Positions 41,702 to 49,645 of a DNA stretch of 64,000 nt are shown one piece after another; within the stretch, counting starts at the first letter, position 1; each line of letters opens with the position of its first letter. Below the pieces are notes generated by a model. It did not search any database. It was not told the origin of the DNA and saw only the letters and a list, made by a program, of their open reading frames with translations. The translations under genes were made by a program, and so were the position numbers. The stretch comes from an uncultured Bacteroides sp. (GTDB taxonomy: Bacteria > Bacteroidota > Bacteroidia > Bacteroidales > Bacteroidaceae). The stretch spans positions 1 through 64,000 of the forward strand of contig USCT01000008.1 of NCBI GenBank assembly GCA_900553185.1, written 5' to 3'.

Positions 41702-43087
41702 ATGTATAGAAAGATTGTGCTGTTGTTCGGATTGCTGGCATGTGTGTGCTTACTTCCAGCCCAAAAGAGTTTTAAATTCAGGTTGCAACTGACTGATAAG
41801 ATTCCTACCGTTTATTCATTGGATCGTCCGGAAGAATTCCTTTCCGAAAGGGCTTTGCTTCGACGTGAAAAGCAAGGATTAGGTGTAGATTCTACCGATT
41901 TGCCGGTATGTAAAGAATATATTGACCGTCTGTCGAAACTGGGAGGAAAGTTTGTAACTGCCAGTAAATGGAACAATACCGTAGTGATGGAAGTCTCTGA
42001 CGAAGGTATGGCACAGGCATTTCTGGACTTGCCTTTCGTACGCTCGATCAAGCGGGTATGGGTATATCCCGATACGATTTTTCCACGTGTGGAAAACCGG
42101 AAGGAGGAAGTAAAGAACGATTGGAAAAAACTGGATGATTATTATGGCGTCAGTGCCCAGCAGGTGAGAATCCATCACGGCGACAGTCTCCATCTGGCAG
42201 GATTCCGTGGAAAAGGGATGGAAATAGCTGTCATTGATGCCGGATTCTACAATGCTGATGTTATTAAATACTTCAAGTCGACCACGGTGAGAGGAATCCA
42301 TGACTTTGTCAATCCGGAATCGGATATTTACGGAGAGCATAACCATGGACTGAAAGTGCTTTCGTGCATGGCGGCTCATGCTCCTCATGTCATGGTAGGT
42401 ACGGCTCCGGAAGCGTCCTATTGGCTCTTGCGCAGTGAAGACAACGATACGGAACAACCCGTGGAAGAAGATTACTGGGCAGCTGCCATCGAGTTTGCTG
42501 ACAGTGTAGGAGCCGATGTGGTGAATACTTCGCTGGGTTACTATGAATTTGATGATCCGCTATGCAATTATGAATACAGAGACCTGGACGGGAAAACATC
42601 GCTGATGTCGGCTTCGGCTTCCCGGGCGGCCGATAAGGGAATGCTGGTGGTGTGCAGTGCCGGAAATTCGGGAATTGACCGCTGGAAGAAGATTACGCCG
42701 CCGGCCGATGCCTTCAATGTGCTGACTGTGGGAGCAGTAGACCAGTTCGGACTGAATGCCGATTTTTCTTCGGTAGGCAATACGGCCGACGGGAGGGTGA
42801 AGCCGGATATCATGTCTATCGGTGTACGTTCCAGCGTATCGGGTGGAGATGGAAATGTATCGTATGCCAACGGTACTTCGTTTGCTTCGCCTACGTTCTG
42901 CGGATTGGTCACCTGCCTGTGGCAGGCTTGTCCGTGGCTGACCGTGAGACAACTGATTGACGTGGTACATCGTTCGTCCGATCGGGCAGACTATCCGGAT
43001 AATGTATACGGATATGGCATTCCGGACGTGTGGAAAGCTTATAAACTGGCACAGGAACTGAAACCGGCAGATTATGGAAAGAACTGA
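41702..43087 (+). CDS. S8 (subtilisin-like) serine peptidase, exported
   Basis: 461 residues. Signal peptide (start MYRKIVLLFGLLACVCLLPAQ, cleavage after PAQ). An N-terminal pro-region of about 120 residues precedes the catalytic domain, whose triad is visible: Asp in EIAVIDAGFYNAD, His in YGEHNHGLKVLSCMAAH, Ser in NGTSFASPTFCGL. The oxyanion region is VVCSAGNSG. The domain ends near 455 with no C-terminal sorting domain, so the product is periplasmic or secreted. Its 3' end overlaps xseA by 14 bases, which makes the protease the first gene of the operon. The tie to exonuclease VII looks like conserved gene order, not shared function. Confidence 0.9.
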   Translation: MYRKIVLLFGLLACVCLLPAQKSFKFRLQLTDKIPTVYSLDRPEEFLSERALLRREKQGLGVDSTDLPVCKEYIDRLSKLGGKFVTASKWNNTVVMEVSDEGMAQAFLDLPFVRSIKRVWVYPDTIFPRVENRKEEVKNDWKKLDDYYGVSAQQVRIHHGDSLHLAGFRGKGMEIAVIDAGFYNADVIKYFKSTTVRGIHDFVNPESDIYGEHNHGLKVLSCMAAHAPHVMVGTAPEASYWLLRSEDNDTEQPVEEDYWAAAIEFADSVGADVVNTSLGYYEFDDPLCNYEYRDLDGKTSLMSASASRAADKGMLVVCSAGNSGIDRWKKITPPADAFNVLTVGAVDQFGLNADFSSVGNTADGRVKPDIMSIGVRSSVSGGDGNVSYANGTSFASPTFCGLVTCLWQACPWLTVRQLIDVVHRSSDRADYPDNVYGYGIPDVWKAYKLAQELKPADYGKN

Positions 43088-44378
43088 TCGTCCGCTGTCG
43101 CTGGTAGAATTGAACGGACTGGTACGGAAAAGTATCCGTGCCTGCTTGCCTGATGAATATTGGGTACAGGCAGAATTGAGCGATGTACGCAGCAACTATT
43201 CGGGACATTGCTATCTGGAGTTCGTGCAGAAAGATACCAAGAGCAATGCTTTGGTGGCTAAGGCCCGGGGCATTATCTGGAACAACGTATATCAGTTGTT
43301 GAAACCGTATTTTGAGCGGGAAACCGGACAGGCTTTTGTTTCGGGCATCAAGGTTCTGGTGAAGGTGACGGTCGATTTTCATGAATTGTACGGCTATTCA
43401 CTGACGGTAGTCGATATAGATCCTACGTATACGCTGGGCGATATGGTACGTCGGCGGAAAGAGATTCTCCGCCGCTTGGATGCCGACGGTATTCTGACAA
43501 TGAACAAGGAGCTGGAACTGCCGGAACTGTTGCAGCGTATTGCCGTGATCTCATCGCCTACGGCAGCCGGTTACGGCGATTTTTGCAATCAGCTTGTACA
43601 CAATGCCTTTGGCTTCGTATTTTATCCGAAACTTTTTCCGGCAGTGATGCAGGGCGATCAGGTGGAAGCTTCCATCATCTCGGCACTCGACCGGATTTAT
43701 GATTCCGGTGTGTCGTGGGACGTGGTGGTTATTATCCGTGGAGGAGGGGCCACGTCGGATCTCTCCGGTTTCGATACGTATGATTTGGCGGCTCATTGCG
43801 CCCAGTTTCCCGTTCCGATTATTACCGGTATCGGGCATGAACGGGATGATACGGTGATCGACCTGATTTCGCATACCCGTGTGAAGACACCTACGGCAGC
43901 CGCCGAATTTCTTATCAATCACCAGCGGCAGACTGCCGAACACCTGGAAGATCTGGCCGCTTTTTTCACAGAAGCTGTTCCGGATCGTATCCGTCAGGAA
44001 AAGGAACGGCTGGAACGCTGTGTGGCCCGTATTCCTTCGCAAGTGCGGATGAGGCTGCAACGGGAATCTTTTCGGCAGGAACGTTTTGCCAAACGGTTGG
44101 AAATGGCATGGCAGACTCGTCTGGTACGTGAACAGTATCGTTTGCAGGTGGAGCAGCGGTTAGCGGTGGCTGCCGTCAGAAAACTGGAACAGGAGCGCCA
44201 TCGGTTGGAGTTGCTGGAGCAACGGGTGCAGGCTGCTTCGCCCGATGTACTGTTGAAACGGGGATACAGTCTTACACTGAAGGATGGAAAGGCCGTGACG
44301 GATGTCGCTCAGCTACAGGCAGGCGACGAAGTGGAAACAAGGCTTGCCCGTGGAACATTCAGAAGTAAAGTCTTATAA
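43074..44378 (+). CDS. xseA: Exodeoxyribonuclease VII large subunit
   Basis: 434 residues. An N-terminal OB fold (LVRKSIRACLPDEYWVQAELSDVRSNYSGHCYLEF-type phrase split over residues 15-50) is followed by the catalytic domain with RIAVISSPTAAGYGDF, VVIIRGGGATSDLSGFD, ITGIGHERDDTVIDLISHTRVKTPTAAAEF and a long coiled coil of about 120 residues, ending LKRGYSLTLKDGKAV. It degrades single-stranded DNA together with several XseB subunits. The ATG lies inside the end of the protease gene. Confidence 0.95.
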   Translation: MERTDRPLSLVELNGLVRKSIRACLPDEYWVQAELSDVRSNYSGHCYLEFVQKDTKSNALVAKARGIIWNNVYQLLKPYFERETGQAFVSGIKVLVKVTVDFHELYGYSLTVVDIDPTYTLGDMVRRRKEILRRLDADGILTMNKELELPELLQRIAVISSPTAAGYGDFCNQLVHNAFGFVFYPKLFPAVMQGDQVEASIISALDRIYDSGVSWDVVVIIRGGGATSDLSGFDTYDLAAHCAQFPVPIITGIGHERDDTVIDLISHTRVKTPTAAAEFLINHQRQTAEHLEDLAAFFTEAVPDRIRQEKERLERCVARIPSQVRMRLQRESFRQERFAKRLEMAWQTRLVREQYRLQVEQRLAVAAVRKLEQERHRLELLEQRVQAASPDVLLKRGYSLTLKDGKAVTDVAQLQAGDEVETRLARGTFRSKVL

Positions 44379-44394
44379 TAAAAATGTAAAGCTT

Positions 44395-44607
44395 ATGGCA
44401 GCAACTAAAGAAACTTATTCCGAGGCAATGAAACGCCTGGAAACCATTGTGTCGCGAATTGAAAGCAATGAACTGGACATCGACCAGCTGGGCAGTCAGC
44501 TGAAGGAAGCTCAGAAACTGATCAAGTTTTGCCGGGATAAACTTTATAAGGCCGATGAGGAGATTAAGAGAATGCTTGAAGATGGCAAAGAGCCGGAGGA
44601 GGAATAA
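44395..44607 (+). CDS. xseB: Exodeoxyribonuclease VII small subunit
   Basis: I take the ATG at 44395 (MAATKETYSEAMKRLETIV), 16 bases after xseA; an in-frame ATG at 44302 lies inside xseA. The 70-residue helical hairpin with YSEAMKRLETIVSRIESNELDID, then LKEAQKLIKFCRDKL, is the XseB signature. The acidic tail (DGKEPEEE) is typical. It binds the XseA coiled coil. Confidence 0.92.
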   Translation: MAATKETYSEAMKRLETIVSRIESNELDIDQLGSQLKEAQKLIKFCRDKLYKADEEIKRMLEDGKEPEEE

Positions 44608-44665
44608 ATCTGTAAGTAAATACTTGAAATCTCTGTGTGATTGTCGGAAAAAATAAGCGTTAAAA

Positions 44666-44696
44666 TTTGATTTTGTAAATTAAAGCAGTACTTTTG
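44666..44696 (+). promoter_or_regulatory. Promoter of ilvE
   Basis: TTTG at 44666-44669 and TACTTTTG at 44689-44696 are 19 bases apart, a full consensus match, 40 bases before the ilvE ATG. Confidence 0.75.
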
Positions 44697-44736
44697 CCCG
44701 TGTAATACTAGGAAAATATACATAACACTAATAATA

Positions 44737-45756
44737 ATGAAAGAAATTGATTGGGCTAATCTGTCATTCGGCTATATGCGGACAGATTACAACGTACGTT
44801 GTTACTATCGGGATGGAAAATGGGGTGAACTGGAACTGTGTTCAGAAGAAACCCTGAATATTCACATGGCGGCTACTTGCCTGCACTACGGTCAGGAAGC
44901 CTTTGAAGGTTTGAAAGCTTACCGTGGAAAAGACGGTAAAATCCGTATATTCCGTCTGGAAGCTAATGCAGAACGTTTGCAGAGTACCTGCGATGGTATC
45001 TTAATGCCGCAGTTCTCTACTGAGAAATTCCGTGAAGCAATTATCAAAGTCGTAAAAGCGAACGAACGTTTCATTCCACCATACGAAAGTGGTGCTTCTC
45101 TGTATATTCGTCCGTTGTTGATAGGTGTTGGTGCACAGGTAGGTGTACATCCGGCGAGTGAATACCTGTTTGTAGTGTTCGTAACGCCGGTAGGTCCGTA
45201 TTTTAAAGGTGGTTTTGCTACTAATCCGTATGTCATCATCCGTCAGTATGACCGTGCGGCTCCATTGGGAACCGGTACTTATAAGGTAGGTGGAAACTAT
45301 GCTGCCAGCTTGCGTGCCAACAAGATGGCTCATGATGCGGGTTATGCCAGTGAATTCTACCTGGATGCCAAGGAAAAGAAATACATCGACGAATGCGGCG
45401 CAGCCAATTTCTTCGGTATCAAGAACAATACATACGTTACTCCGCTGTCTACTTCTATTTTGCCTTCTATCACGAACAAGAGCCTGATGCAGCTGGCTGA
45501 GGATATGGGCCTGAAGGTAGAACGTCGTCCTATTCCGGAAGAGGAATTGTCTACGTTCGAAGAAGCCGGTGCCTGTGGTACGGCTGCGGTAATCAGTCCG
45601 ATAGAACGTATTGATGATCTGGAAAACCATAAATCGTATGTTATTTCCAAAGACGGCAAGCCGGGTCCGATCAGCGAAAAGCTGTATAACAAACTGCGTG
45701 CTATCCAGTATGGTGATGAAGCCGATCCGTACGGATGGGTAACGGTGCTTGATTAA
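44737..45756 (+). CDS. ilvE: Branched-chain amino acid aminotransferase
   Basis: 339 residues, class IV PLP aminotransferase that makes or degrades Leu, Ile and Val. Seen: LHYGQEAFEGLKAYRGKDGK, FRLEANAERL, the PLP Lys in GTGTYKVGGNYAASL, DECGAANFFGIKNN, ITNKSLMQLAEDMGLKVERR and GTAAVISPIERI. The long N-terminal part (SFGYMRTDYNVRCYYRDGKW) belongs to the BCAT2/eukaryote-like group rather than the E. coli type. It has its own promoter and terminator. Confidence 0.95.
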   Translation: MKEIDWANLSFGYMRTDYNVRCYYRDGKWGELELCSEETLNIHMAATCLHYGQEAFEGLKAYRGKDGKIRIFRLEANAERLQSTCDGILMPQFSTEKFREAIIKVVKANERFIPPYESGASLYIRPLLIGVGAQVGVHPASEYLFVVFVTPVGPYFKGGFATNPYVIIRQYDRAAPLGTGTYKVGGNYAASLRANKMAHDAGYASEFYLDAKEKKYIDECGAANFFGIKNNTYVTPLSTSILPSITNKSLMQLAEDMGLKVERRPIPEEELSTFEEAGACGTAAVISPIERIDDLENHKSYVISKDGKPGPISEKLYNKLRAIQYGDEADPYGWVTVLD

Positions 45757-45781
45757 CCTGCTTTTTTGAAGCATACATCGG

Positions 45782-45836
45782 AAAATCATTTGTCACTCTG
45801 TGAAGGCACGGGTGACAAATGATTTTTCTTTTTTGT
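45782..45836 (+). terminator. Terminator of ilvE
   Basis: A perfect 15-base stem, AAAATCATTTGTCAC (45782-45796) with GTGACAAATGATTTT (45812-45826), followed by a T-rich tract. Confidence 0.9.
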
Positions 45837-45863
45837 CTGTTCCGTGAAAAACAGCTAACTTTG
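45832..45863 (+). promoter_or_regulatory. Promoter of trmB-mrp
   Basis: TTTG at 45832-45835 (in the T-tract of the ilvE terminator) and TAACTTTG at 45856-45863, 20 bases apart; the trmB ATG is 30 bases on. Confidence 0.7.
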
Positions 45864-45893
45864 CCGTCGCATTGTAAACCATAGAAATAAAGC

Positions 45894-46652
45894 ATGGGAA
45901 AAGGAAAATTAGCTAAATTCGCAGATATGGCGGAATATCCGCACGTGTTCGAATATCCGTATTCGGTAGTAGACGATGTACCGTTCGAGATGAAAGGACG
46001 ATGGAAGCAGGATTTCTTTGGAAATGAAAATCCGATTGTGCTGGAACTGGGATGCGGACGTGGAGAATATACGGTGGGATTGGGACGCCGGTATACGGAC
46101 AAGAACTTTATCGGTGTAGACATCAAAGGTGCCCGTATGTGGACGGGAGCAACCGAAGCGCTGAATGAAGGATTGAAGAATGTCGCTTTTCTGCGGACGA
46201 ACATTGAAATCATCGACCGTTTTTTTGCTCCGGGAGAGGTAGACGAAATCTGGCTGACTTTCTCGGACCCGCAGATGAAAAAAGCTACCAAACGACTGAC
46301 CTCTACGTATTTCATGAACCGTTACCGGAAATTTCTGGTTCCCGACGGACTGATCCATCTGAAAACAGACAGTAACTTTATGTTTACATATACCCGATAC
46401 ATGGTGGAAACCAACCATCTGCCGGTAGAATTTATGACGGACGATTTGTATCACTCAGGCATGGACGATGATATTCTGAGTATCCGGACTTATTATGAGC
46501 AGCAATGGCTGGACCGTGGACTGAACATCAAGTATCTTAAGTTCCGATTGCCACAGGAAGGAGAACTGGTAGAGCCGGATGTGGAAATAGAACTGGACGA
46601 TTACCGTAGCTACAATCGCAGTAAGCGGAGCGGACTGAAAACAAGTAAATAA
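45894..46652 (+). CDS. trmB: tRNA (guanine-N7-)-methyltransferase
   Basis: 252 residues. It methylates G46 of tRNAs with SAM. The Rossmann SAM site is IVLELGCGRGEYTVGLGRRY, followed by FIGVDIKGARMW, NVAFLRTNIEII, the substrate motif EIWLTFSDPQMKKATKRLTS and the active-site HLKTDS region. The first 35 residues are an extra N-terminal segment and the last 40 are acidic/basic; both are common in Bacteroidetes members. First of a two-gene operon with mrp, 19 bases apart. Confidence 0.93.
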   Translation: MGKGKLAKFADMAEYPHVFEYPYSVVDDVPFEMKGRWKQDFFGNENPIVLELGCGRGEYTVGLGRRYTDKNFIGVDIKGARMWTGATEALNEGLKNVAFLRTNIEIIDRFFAPGEVDEIWLTFSDPQMKKATKRLTSTYFMNRYRKFLVPDGLIHLKTDSNFMFTYTRYMVETNHLPVEFMTDDLYHSGMDDDILSIRTYYEQQWLDRGLNIKYLKFRLPQEGELVEPDVEIELDDYRSYNRSKRSGLKTSK

Positions 46653-46671
46653 ATATAAAATAGATCGCAAT

Positions 46672-47772
46672 ATGACATTATATCCGAAATTAATTCTTGA
46701 CGCGCTGGCAACTGTGCGTTATCCGGGAAACGGAAAGAATCTGGTAGAGGCCGAGATGATTGCCGATAATCTTCGCATCGACGGCATGAAGGTCAGTTTC
46801 TCAATCATCTTTGATAAACCGACGGATCCGTTTATGAAATCGGTGCTTCGTTCGGCCGAAACTGCTATCCATACGTATGTATCGAAAGATGTGGAAGTAA
46901 CCATCGCTACGGAAAGCCGGCAGGCTGCACGGCCTGAACCAGGAAAGATGCTGCCTCAGGTAAAGAATGTGATTGCCGTATCTTCTGGCAAGGGTGGAGT
47001 TGGTAAGTCTACCGTTGCGGCCAATTTGGCTGTTGCACTGGCAAAGCTGGGCTATAAGGTCGGTTTGCTGGATGCCGATATCTTTGGTCCTTCTGTTCCG
47101 AAGATGTTTCAGGTGGAAGACGCACGTCCGTATGCTGAAGAAGTGGATGGACGTGATCTGATTATTCCGGTAGAGAAGTACGGTATCAAGTTGTTGTCCA
47201 TCGGCTTCTTTGTCGATCCGGATCAGGCTACTTTGTGGCGTGGCGGTATGGCGAGCAACGCCTTGAAACAGTTGGTAGGCGATGCCAAATGGGGTGAACT
47301 GGATTATTTCATTCTGGATACACCTCCGGGCACCAGCGATATTCATCTGACTTTGCTTCAGACATTGGCCATTACAGGAGCCGTAATTGTAAGCACTCCG
47401 CAGGAAGTGGCACTGGCCGATGCACGGAAAGGTATCAATATGTATATGAACGACAAGGTGAATGTGCCTATCTTGGGTCTGGTGGAAAACATGTCCTGGT
47501 TTACACCGGCCGAACTTCCGGAAAACAAGTATTATCTGTTTGGCAAGGAAGGTACGAAACGGCTGGCCGAAGAACTGAATGTACCGCTGCTCGGGCAGAT
47601 TCCTATCGTACAAAGTATCTGTGAAAGCGGCGATAAGGGTACGCCGGCTGCTCTTGATGAAAACAGCCTGACGGGAATGGCTTTCATCGAGCTGGCACGT
47701 AACGTTGTAGCTCAGACCGAAAAACGGAATGCAGAACAGGCTCCTACCGAGATTGTTCATACGCATAAGTAA
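46672..47772 (+). CDS. Mrp/ApbC-type ATPase, iron-sulfur cluster carrier family
   Basis: 366 residues. N-terminal MIP18/DUF59-like domain (about 1-85), then a ParA/MinD-type P-loop: VIAVSSGKGGVGKSTVAANL (the deviant Walker A KGGVGKST), LLDADIFGPSVPKMF, FILDTPPGTSDIHLTL. The usual CxxC motif of Mrp/Nbp35 proteins, normally just after the VENMS segment, is absent: here the sequence reads VENMSWFTPAELPENKYY. A bridging-cluster role of the standard kind is therefore uncertain, although the rest is well conserved. Shares the trmB transcript and ends with a strong terminator. Confidence 0.9.
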   Translation: MTLYPKLILDALATVRYPGNGKNLVEAEMIADNLRIDGMKVSFSIIFDKPTDPFMKSVLRSAETAIHTYVSKDVEVTIATESRQAARPEPGKMLPQVKNVIAVSSGKGGVGKSTVAANLAVALAKLGYKVGLLDADIFGPSVPKMFQVEDARPYAEEVDGRDLIIPVEKYGIKLLSIGFFVDPDQATLWRGGMASNALKQLVGDAKWGELDYFILDTPPGTSDIHLTLLQTLAITGAVIVSTPQEVALADARKGINMYMNDKVNVPILGLVENMSWFTPAELPENKYYLFGKEGTKRLAEELNVPLLGQIPIVQSICESGDKGTPAALDENSLTGMAFIELARNVVAQTEKRNAEQAPTEIVHTHK

Positions 47773-47800
47773 CCGGTTGTAGGAATTTATAAAAAATATG

Positions 47801-47861
47801 CTCCTGAAAAGTTGGAAGTGAGAATATGTTCACTTGAGAAGGCTTTTCAGGAGTTTTTTTA
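47801..47861 (+). terminator. Terminator of trmB-mrp
   Basis: CTCCTGAAAAG (47801-47811) pairs perfectly with CTTTTCAGGAG (47843-47853), followed by eight T residues that run to the convergent dinB stop. Confidence 0.88.
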
Positions 47862-48959
47862 TTCCTCCTGAAATTCGAAGGAAAGCTGTATCCATTCCGG
47901 TTTGGAAGGATAAACGAGGTCGTCTGCTTCCTTGGGATTCGAGACAGATAGTCCTATCAGCCGGATGGGATGTTGGGCATAGTCAACACCTTTCAGCAGC
48001 TTTTTGGCCAAAGGAAGTATTTCTTTCAGCGTAGACAGCGGATGATTGACACTCTGGCTGCGTGTAAGCTGGGTAAAGTCGTTGAATTTGATTTTCAGTG
48101 TAAGGGTAGATCCTTTGAATTGTTTCCTTTCCAAACGTTCCACCAGTTCGCAAGCTACGTGATACAGTTCGATAATGACTGAGGATGATAAGGATATGTC
48201 TTTTTCCAGGGTATGTTCACAGCCGATTGATTTACGGATACGTACGGCTTCTACCGGTCGGTTGTCTATGCCGCGGGCAAAGTCATAATACAAGGAACCT
48301 GCCTTCCCGAACTGGCGGTTCAGCATATCGAGAGAACATTGGCGCAGGGTCTCTCCGTTGTAAATTCCCAGTTGATGCATTTTTTTGGCCGTGACCGGTC
48401 CAACTCCCCAGAAAGCTTCGATAGGCAGACGGTCGATAAAAGCCTGTGCCTGATCGGGGTGGATGGTACAAAGACCGTCGGGCTTCCGGTAGTCGGAGGC
48501 TACTTTTGCCAGAAATTTATTGTAGGAAATGCCGGCCGAAGCTACCAGATGGAGTTCTTCACGGATACGTTGCTTGATTTCCTTGGCAATGTCGACTGCC
48601 AGTGCGATTGATTTCTTGTTTTCGGTGACATCCAGAAAAGCTTCGTCCAGTGATATGGGTTCTATCAGGTCTGTATATTCCTGAAAAATGGCATGTACCT
48701 GTGCCGATACTTCTTTGTATACGTCCATACGTCCTTCTACGAATATCAGATCGGGGCAAAGCTTTAACGCTTTCTGAGAGGCCATGGCCGAACGGACTCC
48801 GAATTTCCGTGCTTCGTAGCTGGCTGCCGCCACTACACCGCGTTTCTCGGCATGCCCTACGGCAATGGGTTTTCCTTTCAGTTCGGGGTGGTCACGTTGT
48901 TCTACCGAAGCATAAAAGGCATCCATGTCAATGTGAATAATTTTTCGGAATTCATTCAT
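47859..48959 (-). CDS. dinB: DNA polymerase IV (Y-family)
   Basis: 366 residues from the ATG giving MNEFRKIIHIDMDAFYASVE; the frame is open further upstream to 49565 but that part is antisense to tsaC and is not homologous. Translesion polymerase. Catalytic acids are in HIDMDAFYASVEQRD and SLDEAFLDVT; KRGVVAAASYEARKFGVRSAM is the palm/finger motif; the little-finger domain fills the last 120 residues. The C-terminus ends WIQLSFEFQEE, which resembles a beta-clamp-binding peptide (QLSFEF). A TAATTTTG -7 element lies upstream on its strand (complement of 48980-48987). No LexA-type site was recognised. Confidence 0.95.
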   Translation of the reverse strand: MNEFRKIIHIDMDAFYASVEQRDHPELKGKPIAVGHAEKRGVVAAASYEARKFGVRSAMASQKALKLCPDLIFVEGRMDVYKEVSAQVHAIFQEYTDLIEPISLDEAFLDVTENKKSIALAVDIAKEIKQRIREELHLVASAGISYNKFLAKVASDYRKPDGLCTIHPDQAQAFIDRLPIEAFWGVGPVTAKKMHQLGIYNGETLRQCSLDMLNRQFGKAGSLYYDFARGIDNRPVEAVRIRKSIGCEHTLEKDISLSSSVIIELYHVACELVERLERKQFKGSTLTLKIKFNDFTQLTRSQSVNHPLSTLKEILPLAKKLLKGVDYAQHPIRLIGLSVSNPKEADDLVYPSKPEWIQLSFEFQEE

Positions 48960-48997
48960 AAAAATAGATAGCTTCTCTGCAAAATTAATGAAACTTT

Positions 48998-49030
48998 TTT
49001 GGGCCATCCTAAAAATCATTTGTACTTTTG
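48998..49030 (+). promoter_or_regulatory. Promoter of tsaC-clc
   Basis: TTTG at 48998-49001 and TACTTTTG at 49023-49030 with 21 bases between; the ATG follows 31 bases on. It overlaps the divergent dinB control region. Confidence 0.65.
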
Positions 49031-49061
49031 TCCGTCTCTTATAAAATTGTGATGTTTTTTT

Positions 49062-49628
49062 ATGATGAAAGATGAGATTAAAAAGGCCTGTGAGGTCATG
49101 CAGAAGGGTGGTGTCATCCTTTATCCTACTGATACAGTGTGGGGAATAGGATGTGACGCTACCAACGAAGAGGCTGTGAAGCGAGTTTATGAAATTAAGA
49201 AGCGTGCCGACAGCAAAGCGATGCTGGTTCTGGTGGATAGCCCTGTGAAGGTGGATTTTTATGTACAAGATGTACCGGCTGTAGCCTGGGATTTGATTGA
49301 TATGACTACTAAGCCGTTGACTATCATATACGATGGAGCCCGTAATCTGGCTCCCAATCTGATTGCTGCTGACGGTAGCGTAGGAATTCGTGTAACGTCG
49401 GAAGAGTTTTCCAAACAACTTTGTTTTCGTTTTCGGAAGGCTATTGTTTCTACTTCGGCCAATATCAGCGGAGAACCAGCTCCTGCTGTTTTCAGTGAGA
49501 TTTCGGACGAAATCAGGCAGGCTGTAGATTATGTAGTAGATTATCGCCGGGAAGAAACTGGTCATCCAAAACCTTCCAGTATTATAAAACTGGGAAAAGG
49601 AGGCGAAGTGAAGATTATCCGTGAATAA
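49062..49628 (+). CDS. tsaC: Threonylcarbamoyl-AMP synthase (YrdC/Sua5 family)
   Basis: 188 residues, the short YrdC-only form. It makes threonylcarbamoyl-AMP from Thr, bicarbonate and ATP for the t6A tRNA modification. Signature: GGVILYPTDTVWGIGCDATNE, YEIKKRADSKAMLVLV, TKPLTIIYDGARNLAPNLIA, VGIRVTSEEFSKQL, AIVSTSANISGEPAP. ATG at 49062; a second Met follows directly. A chloride channel gene follows after 17 bases. Confidence 0.93.
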   Translation: MMKDEIKKACEVMQKGGVILYPTDTVWGIGCDATNEEAVKRVYEIKKRADSKAMLVLVDSPVKVDFYVQDVPAVAWDLIDMTTKPLTIIYDGARNLAPNLIAADGSVGIRVTSEEFSKQLCFRFRKAIVSTSANISGEPAPAVFSEISDEIRQAVDYVVDYRREETGHPKPSSIIKLGKGGEVKIIRE

Positions 49629-49645
49629 AAATTTATTTCTGAACC

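Noticed and set aside
47859..49565. dinB frame extended to 568 residues
   Set aside because: The added part lies antisense to tsaC and across its promoter; the family start MNEFRKIIHIDMDAF at 48959 fits DinB exactly.
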